Source: Perilla frutescens (Eukaryota > Streptophyta > Magnoliopsida > Lamiales > Lamiaceae). From it: a stretch of DNA of 64,000 bases. Below, one piece after another: positions 43,805 through 55,382 of this stretch (the first letter of the stretch is position 1; the number at the start of each line of letters is the position of its first letter). Position numbers and translations under genes: made by a program. Location: contig BRKX01000017.1 in assembly GCA_026008535.1 (NCBI GenBank), positions 8,510,501 through 8,574,500 on the forward strand, given 5' to 3'. The notes below the pieces were generated by a model that saw nothing but the letters and a program-made list of their open reading frames with translations, searched no databases and was not told the origin of the DNA.

Positions 43805-45979
43805 CTAGGAAGAAAGGAGACTCCGTATGAACTTCTAAGAGAGAGAAAGCCAAATCTCAAATATTTTATTGTGTTTGGATGTCTCTGTTACATCCTGAAT
43901 GACAAAGATCACCTTGTAAAGTTTGACTCCAAGAGTGACAAAGGATTATTCTTGGGATATGCTCAAAAGAGCAGAGCATATCGGGTTCTTAATCTAAGAA
44001 CTAAGGTCGTACAAGAGTCTGTCAATGTTGTGTTTGATGATCTTGCAAGCCTGGAAACAAGAACTGAAGAAGATGATGTGTCATTTCTCTTACATGAACC
44101 AGATGTTGCCGAAAAGGAGTCCAGTAATGCTGATAAAAGTCCTATGAAAAGTCCTCATGTCAAATCTAATGTTTCTTCTCCTTCAGTGAAGGAATCAACA
44201 TCACCTCAGACACCAGAATTAGACTCCTCATCTGAAAGCGATGATGAACCACTTCCACTGGCTCAGTATGAACCAAGATATGATCCTCCAAGGAGAATCA
44301 AAAGAAATCACCCAAATTCCCAAATCATCGGTGATGGATCTCAAGGAGACAAAACCAGAACAAAGAGCTCAGTCAATATTGCTGAATTGGTCAAATAGGT
44401 TTGCATGTCAACAGTTATTAACATTGTGTCCATGTCATGCTTTTTATCGAATGTTGAACCTAAAAATGTCAAGGAAGCACTAAAAGATGAATTTTGAGTA
44501 GAAGCAATGCATGATGAGCTGATTCAGTTTGTTCGAAATAATGTGTGGGAATTGGTTCCAAGGCCTAAAAATAAAAATATTATTGGAGCTAAATGGATTT
44601 TTAAGAATAAGACTGATGAGTCTGGTAATGTGGTCAGAAACAAAGCCTGACTAGTAGCTCAAGGTTATACACAAGTAGAAGGAATAGATTATGATGAAAC
44701 ATTCGCTCATGTTGCTAGAATAGAGTCTATTCATCTCCTACTTGCCATTGTTTGCCACATTAGGTTTACACTGCATCAAATGGATGTCAAAAGCGCCTTT
44801 CTAAATGGCATTTTGAATGAGGAAGCCTATGTTGAACAACCAAAAGGCTTTGAATGTCACAAAAAACCCAACCATATGCTGAAATTACACAAGGCCTTAT
44901 ATGGGCTTAAACAAGCTCCTAGAGCTTGGTATGCTCGACTTACGGAGTTTTTGATTGACTTTGGTTTCTCAAGAGGCGTGCTTGATAAAACATTTTTTAT
45001 CAAAAGGATTCACACACACATTACTATTGCACAAATCTACGTTGATGATATTGTGTTTGGATCCACTTGTTCTAACCTCCTTAGTGAGTTTATTGATGCA
45101 ATGTGCAGCAAATTTGAGATGAGCATGGTCGGCGAATTGGCCTTGTTTCTTGATCTCCAAATCAAGCAAGATAAAGATGGGATTTTTATATCCCAAAGCA
45201 AGTATGCTAAAAATCTGATCAAGCGCTTTGGACTTGAAGCTGCAAAGCCTATGAAAACACCAATGGGATCCTCTGAAAAACTGAGCAAAGACGATGTTGG
45301 AGTCAATGTTGATCTAACAATGTACAGAGGAATGATCGGAAGCTTGCTCTAATTAACTGCCAACAGACCTGATATCATATTCAGTGTTGGAGTATGTGCT
45401 AGATACCAAGCTCAATCCAAGGAGTCTCACTTGAAGGCTGTCAAAAGAATAATTCGATATGTTGCTGGTACAGTCAACTTTGGAATCAGGTATTATAAAG
45501 ATATCAACACCAGCCTTATTGGATACAGTGATTCAGACTGGGCAAGCGGTGCTGATGATAGGAAGAGCACAAGTGGTGGTTGCTTTTTTTTTTAGAGCAA
45601 TATGGTTTCTTGGTCTATCAAGAAACAAAATTGCATCTCTTTGTCAACAGCTGAATCCGAATATGTTGCAGCTGCTATTTGTTGTGCTCAGTTGGTGTGG
45701 CTGAACCAAATGTTGAAGGACTATGGCATGACAAGCTCATCACTTACCTTGTTGTGTGATAATGCTAGTGCTATTGAAATTTCCAAGAACCATGTTCAAC
45801 ATTCACGTACTAAACATATCGACATTCGACATCCCTTTATCAGAGACTTGGTGGAAAAAGAGATCACAAACATCAAATATATATCCACTGAGAATCAAAC
45901 AACGGATATTTTTACCAAGCCTCTTGATTTTGAGAGATTTTCTGCCTTGAGAAAGTCTCTTAGAATGTGCTCTATTTAA
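43805..45979 (+). pseudogene. Copia F: integrase C-terminus, RT and RNase H
   Basis: After the stop at 43804 the frame goes on: FGCLCYILNDKDHLVKFDSKSDKGLFLGY (about 43870-43960), a Ser/Pro-rich linker, then RT from about 44570 (IIGAKWIFKNKTDE). Stops at 44496 (TGG to TGA) and 44648 (CGA to TGA) precede an open RT frame 44780-45352 with QMDVKSAFLN, LKQAPRAWY and YVDDIVFGS. RNase H follows (about 45520-45979: SDSDWAS, STAESEYVAA, CDNASAI, HIDIRHPFI, QTTDIFTKPL) and ends at 45979. Five or more nonsense or frame changes make pol inactive. Confidence 0.93.
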
Positions 45980-46629
45980 TTAGTTCTTTCTGTTTACTGA
46001 TATTGAACTCGATGTGAGTATGTATTTTTTTTATCAACATCAGTTGTTTATCATGTTTGTTTTTATTTTAGTTATTTCTGTTAAGTATAGTTCAAGACTT
46101 ACTTCATGAAATTATGGTGTTTCTACTTTTATTTAACAAAATCAGCTACTTCAAATTTTTAATCTATGATTGTGAATGAAATACCCATGACTCTATAAAG
46201 TTGAATTATAGTTGGGTTTATATTATTCATTGTTCGTCTGTGTTGTAGCTGATGTTGTGACCAAAATTGCAGAGAGACTATATACTTCAGAAAATATATG
46301 CCTAGAATTATATTATTTATGTGTGTGGTTTTTGTTCCGTTATTTTATTTAAAAAAAACAGAAAATATTTTCAGGCCCACAAAGATTCACTTTTTGAATT
46401 TTTGTGATAAGTACTCGAATTGATAAGGTATATCCCTATCCACTAGTTCCAAATTATTTAAATATTTTTTTAAAACAAAATGTGGGTGATGTGATAATTG
46501 GAAAGTTCCGATTTTTGAGGGTGAGAGTTATATCAACTCCTTTTTGGAACTTTTTATTATTTCTCACTCATTTTCTCTTGAAGCCTCTTCGTCTCCTTCT
46601 CCATTTTTCAAGCTCTTGCAGAAATATCA
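45980..46629 (+). other. Spacer between RNase H and third ORF of copia F
   Basis: 650 bp, AT-rich, non-coding. The last ~80 bp (46545-46629) form a CT-rich, leader-like stretch (TTCTCTTGAAGCCTCTTCG...) before the ATG at 46630, so the third ORF may have had its own transcript. The same spacer is conserved at 57796-58445 in the second copy. Confidence 0.6.
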
Positions 46630-47968
46630 ATGGCGGAACCCAAAGATTTCACTGCTATGTTCGAGATGATGAAAAAAATGTTCGAGAAGATAATGGGAAC
46701 ACCGTCCTCTACTTCAACGACTTCACAGTCAACAAGGATAGGTCAAGGTGGAAGTCGGTAAAGAAACAACCAAGAAGGCAAGAAAAACCTTGCAAATAGA
46801 GGAAATACTCATACACTCTCTAAGAGATGAGTCTGAAGAATAAGAGAATCCACCAGAAAAATCTTCAGAGGAAGATAGGTATGATATTATCGCTGATGTT
46901 GCACATCAAGAAGATCTTCAGACTGCTGATGCTGAAGTTAATGTTTCTGCCAAGCCTGCACCTTTAGGAACAACATCAAAAAGCAAATGTAAGTAAGGAG
47001 CCCCCTCTGATTCCAAAAAGAAGGCCACATCTCCAGATTCTTCTCAAGAAATGGTCTTCTTCGGCACAGCTAGGTAGATTGTCACCCCCTCACCTTCACA
47101 GTCTGGTGATGTCAAAGATGAAGCCAACTTAGGTGACTCAGATCCGATCTACCCTCCAGGTTCTCCTCATAATGTTTCTTCTTCTTTTAGTAAAAGTTTT
47201 TACTCTAAGCATACTAAGTCCCTACATCAGTCTGTTGTCCTTTGACCTATGAGAGTTGAAAAGCAAATAGATGTTCTTAGTTTTAAAAAATATGGGATGG
47301 ATGTTTTCTTGAAAGAGAGGGGCCTCTGGAAATCTGTGACTACTCTGTCTTCATTTGAACCTGATGTAGTTGCTGAGTTTTATTCAAATATTTCTCCTGA
47401 GATGGGTGATATATCTAAGAGCAAATATGGGGAAATCTATGTGAGGGATAAGGTTTACAGTTTTAATCCTATGCTGATCAACAATTTTTTAGGTCTGGGC
47501 TATGATTCTGAAGTTGTTAGCCTGGATATTATTGATGATGTTGTGTCGACTGTGACTGGTGGTTTGGTGTCGAAGTGGACAAACAAAATTTCTACTTCAA
47601 AACTTACCTTCTTTTACACCGTTTTATACCAATTAATTATGTATAATTGGTTACCTACCACTAACTCTTCAATCCTCACTGTTGATCAAGTTGTATTGCT
47701 TTTCAAGCTTGGAACTAAAATCCCCTTTAATCTCGGAGAATGCATTTTTGACTGTATGCTCAACGCCGCTATTAAGATAAAAACTACCTGCATCCTGCCA
47801 TTTTTCTGCCTCATCTATGCTATCCTCATTGAACAAGGTGTAAAGCCCAGCAAAAAGAAGATGGTCACTGAAACCTCGACTATCTCCATCATCAAGCTAA
47901 AAGGCAATGAAGATCGTGTGGTTGATCCTCCCTACACCTCTGTTCTGAACTCAGTTGCTACTTCAATG
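46630..47968 (+). pseudogene. Copia F third ORF, first copy (truncated)
   Basis: Starts MAEPKDFTAMFEMMKKMFEKIMG. About 297 bp present in the second copy are missing near 46716, shifting the frame. The domain part is open from 47249 to 47983: DVFLKERGLW, EPDVVAEFYSNISPE, GEIYVRDKVYSFNPMLINNFLGLG, YNWLPTTNSSILTVD, GECIFDCMLNAAIKI, AILIEQGVKPS. This is the 'putative plant transposon protein' type of domain. The 3' end is deleted: coding sequence joins the 3' LTR at the shared GATATT (47969-47974). Confidence 0.85.
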
Positions 47969-48800
47969 GATATTTTATTTTAAATTAAAACGTGGATAAT
48001 GTTTGATTTTGACTTTGTCAAAATCTGTTCCAGATTTATAGGGGACGTGATGTTCCAACTCTCCATTAAACACTAACCATTGTAGTGAATGTGGGTCGCT
48101 GGAGTACCCGCTACTATTGCACGATGTTGAAGAACGTGTGCCACGTAATACTTGAGACGGTTATCTCAAGTCCACTTCAGCAATGGGTAGTGGAAGGTGG
48201 TTGATTCAAGTCCAAGTCATCTAGGATCGTGAAGCAACTGCCAAGACAAGATGGGGGAAGTATTAAAGGTCTCCTTAGACCTTAAAATCATTTATGCAAG
48301 CAAGTTATCACTGTGATTTATGAGAAGCTCTGAATCTTGTATCTAGTGTCGTCTCTAAAGTCCAAGACATCTTCCTCGACATCTGCCTAGCGTCCTAATC
48401 AGCTGGAGAGACTTTCATTCCAGTTGTGTGTGTAGGTTAGATAGTCAACTTTGAGAAGTCTAGGATTTAGAGTGACTTGTTATAATCTATCTATGTGTTT
48501 AGATAGGTTTGTTTTGAGTGATTATTCAAGTGAGTGAAGTTAGGATAGTCCTCTGTATGTTTTATGCAGTGTTGTGAAGGGAGTGAACCGAGACAACATC
48601 AGCATTGTTTTTGTATTTCACTTGTGATAGTGAATTTCACCTTGAGGCAATCACACACCATAAGGAGTGTGATTTAAAATTTATTTTGTGCAAAGTTTTG
48701 TTTACGTTTCCGCTGCATGTTGAAGGCAATGTGGTAACACTAGCTTCAATATTTCATTTACATCCGTAATTCAAATTGTTTCAGGCAATAAATTTTAACA
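47969..48800 (+). mobile_element. 3' LTR of copia F (5'-truncated)
   Basis: 832 bp ending AATTTTAACA at 48800, followed by TSD attat (48801-48805), the same 5 bases as at 27429-27433. The first ~220 bp of the LTR, the PPT and the end of the third ORF are gone in a 1,149-bp deletion relative to the second copy. Confidence 0.93.
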
Positions 48801-49005
48801 ATTATGTTAGCATATGCCAAATGTTTCGTTAGCATACATTGGCATACTTTCTCATAATGCTGACGAAGCATTATTATTTGCTAACAAACGTATTTACAAT
48901 CTGGGCATACGTAAAAATTTAATATATTTTTTTTGTGCATTGGATTAAAAACGAGTAAGTTATGAACAATTAAAGTTGTTAAGAAATTGACAAAAATACC
49001 CATCT
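48801..49005. mobile_element. Repeat M2, right part
   Basis: Picks up where 27433 stops: GTTAGCATATGCCAAATG, TTTCGTTAGCATAC, CATAATGCTGACGAAGCATTATT, ACGTAAAAATTT, AAACGAGTAAGTTATG, matching M1 at 6283-6545. Both parts together show that copia F landed inside M2. Confidence 0.78.
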
Positions 49006-49101
49006 CTCTCTCTCTCTCTGTTTGTTTTTGTAAACCATTTACTAAATACAAATTGAAAAATTATGATAATTTAATAATTTATTAAAATAATAAAATATTA
49101 T

Positions 49102-49137
<36 letters not shown>

Positions 49138-49701
49138 GGTTAAGAGTGTTTTTTATGCAAAAAATCAAATGTTGCCGGTTCAGACAATATTTTGAATTCT
49201 TGATGATTTTTTTTTATGTTCACATGCACATTTTAAATTTTTAGGATTTGTTGATTTGTTTATAAACACTATTATTCTCTTTGGATTAAATGCTATTTTT
49301 TGTCTAAATTGTCTCAATTAAATTTTTACCTTATTTTATCTTTTTCATATAATGTTGTTGATTCACGTATTCATCTTTTTTTAATTATCTCGTCCAATTC
49401 TGATTTAGGTATTTATTTTCATTTTTTGTCAATGATCTGTTATTATTATAGTTCGTGATGCTGGAATGGTTCATAGTCCATACTAAAATATAATATATCA
49501 AAATATAATTTTTTCCATATTATTTCATTCAAGATCTCACATGACTTTGTTCATCCAAAGAAATATGAAGAAAAATATAAAATATTCATTTTTAGGGCTT
49601 ATTTTATTTTATTTTAAGAATATATGATTTTTTCTCAAAGAGTTTATGACATTTCCTTTGTGGTTATCACATTAATATTAAGGTTTATCAATCTCAATTA
49701 C
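49006..49701. other. Flank of copia F, part of the duplicated segment
   Basis: AT-rich non-coding sequence also found at about 62216-63174. It has a (TC)n run at 49003-49019 and a (TA)n run at about 49111-49137. Relative to the second copy, 250 bp (62708-62957) are missing after 'ctaaaat' near 49488. No gene. Confidence 0.75.
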
Positions 49702-50928
49702 TGATGTGACCCGGGACTCAATGACCAACGAGACACTAAAGACGCGGAAGCTAGGAAAGAAACTACGCCGATTACGAAAGGATTCTATACTCGAATAACT
49801 AGACGATTAAGACTCAATTAAAATACCTAGACTTATGACACACAAAATAACACAAAATCCAAGTAACGAGAGGGTTGTTTTGGACGGTATTATGGATGGC
49901 TTGGATGATGAGGATCGATGATGATGTTTAGGGCTAGAAGGGCTTGAGTAGATAGGGTATGATAGAGTAGAATCGAACTTACGGATTGAACGATATGAAC
50001 TCGATCTTGAACTCGAGGATAGCTGATCTTGAAACGGGCGATGGATGGTGGTGATCGGCGTCGAACGGCGGTGATGGAGGTTGAATTGTCGATGTGAATT
50101 ACAACCCGAAAGTTGCCTTGAATCTCGAACGTACACAAGGCCAAATTCTTTAAGTTGCTCTTCGATAGCGAGTTTCCGACGATCCCTCGAACGTGGACGG
50201 CGAATTCCCTTTGTAAAACTTAGAGATGCTAAATCTAAGAGTATGAATTTAAAAGATCTAAACTCACAAAGATATGAAATGGGGTTGAGACAATATTGAA
50301 GCAAAACTTTAATTATCAAATATGGTCTAAAGTAACAATGAAATATGGACCCTCTATTTATACTAAGAGGACCGAAAATCTAAACCTATAGGACCGAAAA
50401 TTATAGTCCTAATTGAACTAGAATTGGACTTCAACAACTTCCTAAACTAGAATTCTATTTAAGGTAGATTTTTGTAGATCTTGCCTTATCTAAAAATCTA
50501 GTCAAAACTCTATCTAAAACAACCGAAAATCTCATCTAAATAAATAAAAATCTGACCGAAAACTATAGCATAAAATAAATAAATAAAATACTATAGTCTA
50601 ATAAATCAATCCCCTTAATTGGATCATTAAGGGCCGAATTCTTTTGGACTTCTTCACTTGGGCCGCGAACAACATTCACACGCACACATGCACATTAACA
50701 TGCACACGTACACATCCTCATGTAATGCACTCCAAGTCTTGATCTCCATCTTCCATCCTCAATAAGGTCATCATCTTCAAGCTTCCTTGCACACCATCTT
50801 CAACTTCGAACTTCTTGCGAATTATAGCTTGCAAATATTCTTGCAACTTCTTAGTTCGTAGTCTTGTGACGGGTCCTTTAAATTGCAGCTCTTCATTGAC
50901 TTCCTCATTGCTATGGATGTCCTCATCA
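49702..50928 (-). mobile_element. Solo LTR, family R copy C (TSD attac)
   Basis: 1,227 bp, on the minus strand TGATGAGGACATCC... to ...CCCGGGTCACATCA, flanked by attac on both sides (49697-49701, 50929-50933). The second copy of the segment has a single attac at 63170-63174 with no insert. The minus-strand start encodes the polyprotein tail (NEELQFKGPVTRLRTKKLQEY). TATA box on minus near 50356-50362. Two open frames on the minus strand (49807-50319, 49890-50144) are LTR sequence. Confidence 0.95.
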
Positions 50929-50933
50929 ATTAC

Positions 50934-51585
50934 TGTTTAGAATATGATCTAAGATCAAAGAAGTATGAGGCTAAATATGTTCACATTATGCTTTATTGCA
51001 TCCCCCATTATTGTTTATCAAATAATGCTAAAATTAGAAAATTATCAGGCTAAAATGAGGGATGTAGCATCCTAAACTTGATGTCATATTCTCATTAGGG
51101 TTCATTGTTCTCAATTAGGGTTTATTACCTTCCATTAGGGTTTATTCTTCCCAATTAGTATTTATTACATTCGCATTATGGTTCATTGTTCTCAATTAGG
51201 ATTTATTCCATGACCCGTTACTATTTATAGTATCTTACTAAAATGAGGAATGTATCAGGTTAAAATGAGGGAAGAATAAGGCTAAATTTGATGTCCCTTA
51301 CCATTAGAACAACAGTTTAAGTTTGGAGTATGACAACAGCCATATTTGCATATATATTTTGGGACATAGTTGATAATGATTTGATAAAAATATCGTGTCT
51401 AAGTCGTGTCTTTGTGTTTAACTTTGTGTTCTTTTGAGAAATACTACTTGTTTGTTTGTTCCGTAGAAATTGAGTGTTTAATTGATGAAAATATCGGAAA
51501 AATGAGTCAAATGGGTGTTTGAAGAGCTTATGAAGATGGAAAATTGAGTTAGGAGCATTGTGCATGTCGAATCAGATACATCAAA
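50934..51585. other. End of duplicated segment, first copy
   Basis: Near-identical to 63175-63826. It contains spaced repeats of ATTAGGGTTTATT-like units (51095-51200) and GCTAAAATGAGG units, which also occur inside M3. An open frame on the minus strand (51317-51565) is present in both copies but is unlike any protein I know. Similarity ends at 51585. Confidence 0.75.
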
Positions 51586-52818
51586 TGGATCCAAACACGA
51601 TCTCCGGGCTGGAATATCACACGTTTGCGCCTCGTGTTGCATGCTGTGGCGTTTTGGGCGCCTTTGTGCTCGATCCGGGCACGAACCTTCTCATGCATCT
51701 CTCGAATAAAATCAGCTCTCTTCATACTTGTAACTAGTAAGTTTGTAACAATTATAATTATTTAATCGTAAGGTGTACGTTTGTAATTTGTAATTTTATT
51801 TTTATAATTTTTTTAATTAATTGGCTCGGATTTCATTTGAAGTGCAAGCCCAATCTTTTTTTTTTCGCTCTCCCTCTATTTTTCTAAGTTGAAAGTTTGT
51901 AACAATTACAATTATTTGTAAGGTGTAACTTTGTAATTTGTAATTTTGATTTTATAGATTTTTGCATTAAACAAGGTATAATTTACAATTGAGGGTGAAA
52001 AAAAATAGAGTTCGGATTTCATTTTGAAGTGCAAGCACAACCTTTTTCTTCTTTCCCTCTCTATTTTTATAAGTTTTAAATTTGTAACAATTGTAATTTA
52101 ATTGTAAGTTGTAAACTTATATTTTTTTCTTTATAACCTGTATTTTTCTAAGTTGTAACTTGTAAGTTTGTAACAATTATAATTATTTAATCGTAAGGTG
52201 TAACTTTGTATTTTTCTAAAAAAAAATTTCTTCTTTTCCCCATCTATTTTTTTTCTAAGTTGAAGTAACTTGTGAGTTTGTAACAATTACAATTATTTAA
52301 TCGTAAGATATAACCTTGTATGTTGTAGAGTGTAGTTTCAACTTTCATATAATAAAGTTTTTAGTATTTTTAATTATTTCATTCTATTTTATAAAAATGA
52401 AAAAGAGTAAAAAAAAAAAAGTCAAACTGCCCAAACCGTAATCGTAACTTGTTACAAACCGGCAGTTTGTAACCAGTTAAAAAACGTCTTGTTTTTCTTT
52501 TCTTTTTCACAAGATATCATTAAAAAATACAACAATGTTGTTAACATAGTTGAAGGTGAAATATAATGGGAAAATGTCCAATTTAGTCCATTAACTATAT
52601 ATCTGAAAACGCAGTTTGATAAAACAAAATTTGGGTAAACTTGGGAATTCTGTAACTTTTTCAAAAGTTTCAAAATTATCCATATGTTACTCCCTTAACT
52701 TAACGGACGAGGTGTTAACTTCTGTTAATAACAGTCATTAAATTATATAATTTAGGATTATTTTACGCATTAACACACATTCTACACACATAAATTATAT
52801 ATATATATATATATATAT
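51586..52818. repeat. Degenerate repeat field (gtttgtaacaattacaatt units)
   Basis: Non-coding. The unit (a)agtttgtaacaatta(c/t)aattatttaatcgtaagg occurs at about 51739, 51893, 52079, 52166 and 52277, with a further copy near 53795. A second shared block, TTCGGATTTCATTTTGAAGTGCAAGC-like, occurs at about 51828, 52014 and 53596. 52249-52414 is nearly repeated at 53771-53933. A (TA)n run at 52798-52818 leads into M3. Confidence 0.75.
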
Positions 52819-53477
52819 AGGGAAAGGGTCAAATGAGAACCCTTCCCCTAGGTGGGAACTAGGAACCAATCATAGCCCTTGTTTGACTCAATCTGGACTG
52901 TCCAGATTAAATCAGATTTAAGCGGATAGGCGGTGGCATTCCTGTAATTTTCAGCAACTTTATGGACGGAGGGGTAATATAGTAATTTAATAATTCTTCC
53001 CTTTTGTTCTGAGGCTAAAATGTGAATCGCATGATGCTAAAATGATCGAAGTGTGATGCTAAAATTGATGTGACATTTTCCACTAGGGTTCACCGTTCCC
53101 AATTAGGGTTTATTACGTTCCGATTAGGGCTCTGATCCCAATTAGTAATTATGAGATTTCCATTAGGTTTCATTGTCCCCAAATAGGGTGTATTGCATTT
53201 CATTTCAATGAAATCATCGTTCCATTTTTGTTTATCAACACATGCTAAAATGATAAATAGATGAGGCTAAAATGAGCGAAGTCGGATGCTAAAATTGAAT
53301 TTGGACAATTTCTGAGTTCAATCCCGATTTTGCCCTTAATGAGATGCGCGAATTGAAGATTTTCGCGATAATTACAAAAATGCCACCGAAAATCTGGATG
53401 GATCTGGAGCGTCGATTTTGCAGGATGGACGGATGGGATCGGTTCCCGGTTCTCACCTAGCGATCGGTTCTCACCAG

Positions 53478-53480
<3 letters not shown>
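52819..53480. mobile_element. TA-flanked inverted-repeat element M3
   Basis: About 660 bp between (TA)n at 52798-52818 and (AT)n at 53481-53512. The left end (AGGGAAAGGGTCAAATGAGAACC...CTAGGTGGGAACTAGGAACC) and the reverse complement of the right end (GATCTGGTGAGAACCG...CTAGGTGAGAACCGGGAACC) match imperfectly over ~45 bp. The interior has ATTAGGGTTTATT and GCTAAAATGA motif repeats. Non-coding, non-autonomous. It resembles M1 in end plan and in TA flanks. Confidence 0.75.
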
Positions 53481-53516
<36 letters not shown>

Positions 53517-53949
53517 TGCCAACTCAATTCCTATTACCCTTTAATTAGCTCATCCGGGATGAGCTCAATAACACGCGCAATCTCCACCCAAATTACTCGG
53601 ACTTCATTTTGAGATGCAAGCTTAATCTTTCTTTTTCTTTACACCTCTATTAACTAAGTTGTAAATTTATAACTATAGTAATTTAATTTTAAGTTTTAAA
53701 TTTACAATGTTTTTTCTTTTCCTCCACTGTTTTTCTAAATTTTTTTTTCTTCTTTTCCTCTTCTATTTTTTTCTAAGTTGTAGTAACTTGTGAGTTTGTA
53801 ACAATTACAATTATTTAATCGTAAGATATAACCTTGTATGTTGTAGATTGTAGTTTCAACTTTCATATAGTAAAGTTTTTAATATTTTTAATTATTTCAT
53901 TCTATTTTATAAAAATGAAAAAGAGTAAAAAAAGGGATCATTGTTATTT
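53481..53949. repeat. Repeat field between M3 and LTR copy D
   Basis: (AT)n, then a copy of the TTCGGACTTCATTTTGAG block, then 53771-53933, a near-copy of 52249-52414 (gtaacttgtgagtttgtaac...aaatgaaaaagagtaaaa). No gene. Confidence 0.7.
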
Positions 53950-54862
53950 TATTCAGTAATTTTCGTCCATAATATAGTCAAGGTTGACTAGGTTTTATTT
54001 GAGACAATTTCCTACCTTAAATAGAATTCTAGTTTAGGTAGTTTCCTAGATCAGATTTTATTACTTTATTTCTTTAATTTTCATCCCTTAAACACTATAA
54101 ATAAGGGGTCATTGTTATTTTGACACTTTAGACTCTATTTGATAATTAAGCTATTTGTATTCAATATTATCTCACCCTCTTTAAAACCCAATTGTTGGTT
54201 CGAAACAATACAACTTCTAAAGAAATTGCAAGCTTTAAGTTTTATTCAAAGTCTCGTTCTAGTGCTTGAGTAGTGCTAGGGTTATATTGCTATCAAGAAG
54301 TTTCCAAGTGAAGTACGTTTTGCGGATCGTGTGTCCATGAGGTTTGCTTTTGTGTCACTACTCATTCGACTTTAACAACATCAATCGCCGGCCATCTTCA
54401 TCAACATCCACCTTCATCCAACATTTGTAACACATCTACACCCTCCCAAGTCAGTTTGTGTTAGAGCTCAAGTCGTTGCAATCGATTCCACTCATAGTTG
54501 ATATTCACGCCGTGAACTACACCCGTAAACTGTAAATCATTTAACTCATCATATCCTATCTATCTCAGCCATTCTTCACCTTCTAAACACATCCTACACA
54601 TCACTATCATCATCCATAAACCATCGTTCGATTCCAACCCCTCTCGTATTTGGATTTGTGTTGTTTGTGTCGTCATAGTCTAAGTGTCTTAATTGGGTCT
54701 AGATTAGCTTGCATAGTTTATTCGAGTCATTTAGTCATTAATTCATATTATTTGTTTATTTCGAGTCATAGTTGGATTGAATCCTTCAGTAGCTGACGTG
54801 TTTGATCTTAGAGTCTTCTGCGTGTCTGTATCCGAAATAGTTTATCTGTCTTGGTCACATCA
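53950..54862 (+). mobile_element. 5'-truncated LTR, family R copy D
   Basis: Matches copies B and C from the segment GTTGACTAGGTTTTATTTGAG onward; TATA box TATAAATA at 54096-54103; ends CTTGGTCACATCA at 54862. The first ~300 bp of the LTR are absent, and no TSD is visible. Confidence 0.82.
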
Positions 54863-55382
54863 CAACGTGGGTCAACCCGCAAAAAAAAATTCGGTAAAAT
54901 CAGTATCAACAGTAACATTAAAAAGTATCATTCAAAATTTAAAAAGTATCACCTGTATCTTTAAATAGTAAGGGGTCTGCCACTTATCTTGGAACTTTTA
55001 TGGGGTGTTTTTAGTGGTTTATTTAGTGTATTTTAGGGTTTTTTTGGGGGTGCTTTTAGGGGGTTTATTTTTTTTTTGTGGGGGTGTTATTAGGGTGTTT
55101 TATTGTGTTTTTAGGGTTCACTAATTTTATTTTTATGGTATAAATTTTATTGGAAAAAAAAACAAAGAAAAACGAAAAAAAAATTAGAAAAATCTCCACA
55201 AAAAAGGCGGGTATGTGATGCCCACATGCCATGCGTGGATGCCACGTGCAGTCTGATATAGGTGCACACACGCACCTTATGCACGCAAGAGTTCCTCCTT
55301 CCCAAATATAATTAAGAAAAACATTTAAAAATGTTAATAATAATTAAAATTGCAAACCCGTTTGGCAGACCGCGGCATCTAG
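54863..55382. other. Spacer with a G/T-rich tract
   Basis: 54970-55120 on + is almost free of C and built of GGGTGTTTTTAGGG/GGGGGTG-like units. 55150-55200 is A-rich. No gene. It ends at 55383 where the second copy of copia F begins abruptly. Confidence 0.6.

Noticed and set aside
46630..47968. Third ORF as a retroviral-type envelope gene
   Set aside because: No signal peptide, no membrane anchor, and clear similarity between F and H in a globular domain of the 'plant transposon protein' type.
49807..50319. 170-codon open frame on the minus strand
   Set aside because: Lies wholly in solo LTR copy C; the homologous region in copy B is broken and the sequence matches no protein.
51095..51200. 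ATTAGGGTTTATT-like units that resemble plant telomere repeats (TTTAGGG)
   Set aside because: Units are spaced, degenerate and separated by unrelated bases; only about one telomere unit each. The same motif is part of dispersed M3-type repeats, so not an interstitial telomere.
51317..51565. 82-codon minus-strand frame conserved at 63558-63806
   Set aside because: Conservation is explained by the recent segmental duplication; there is no sign of coding constraint.
51730..52420. Regularly recurring ~37-bp units that might suggest a CRISPR-like array
   Set aside because: Spacing is irregular, units diverge, there are no unique equal-length spacers, and the DNA is plant nuclear.
53418..53612. 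Open frame with an Ile-Tyr repeat
   Set aside because: Produced by the (AT)n run; not coding.
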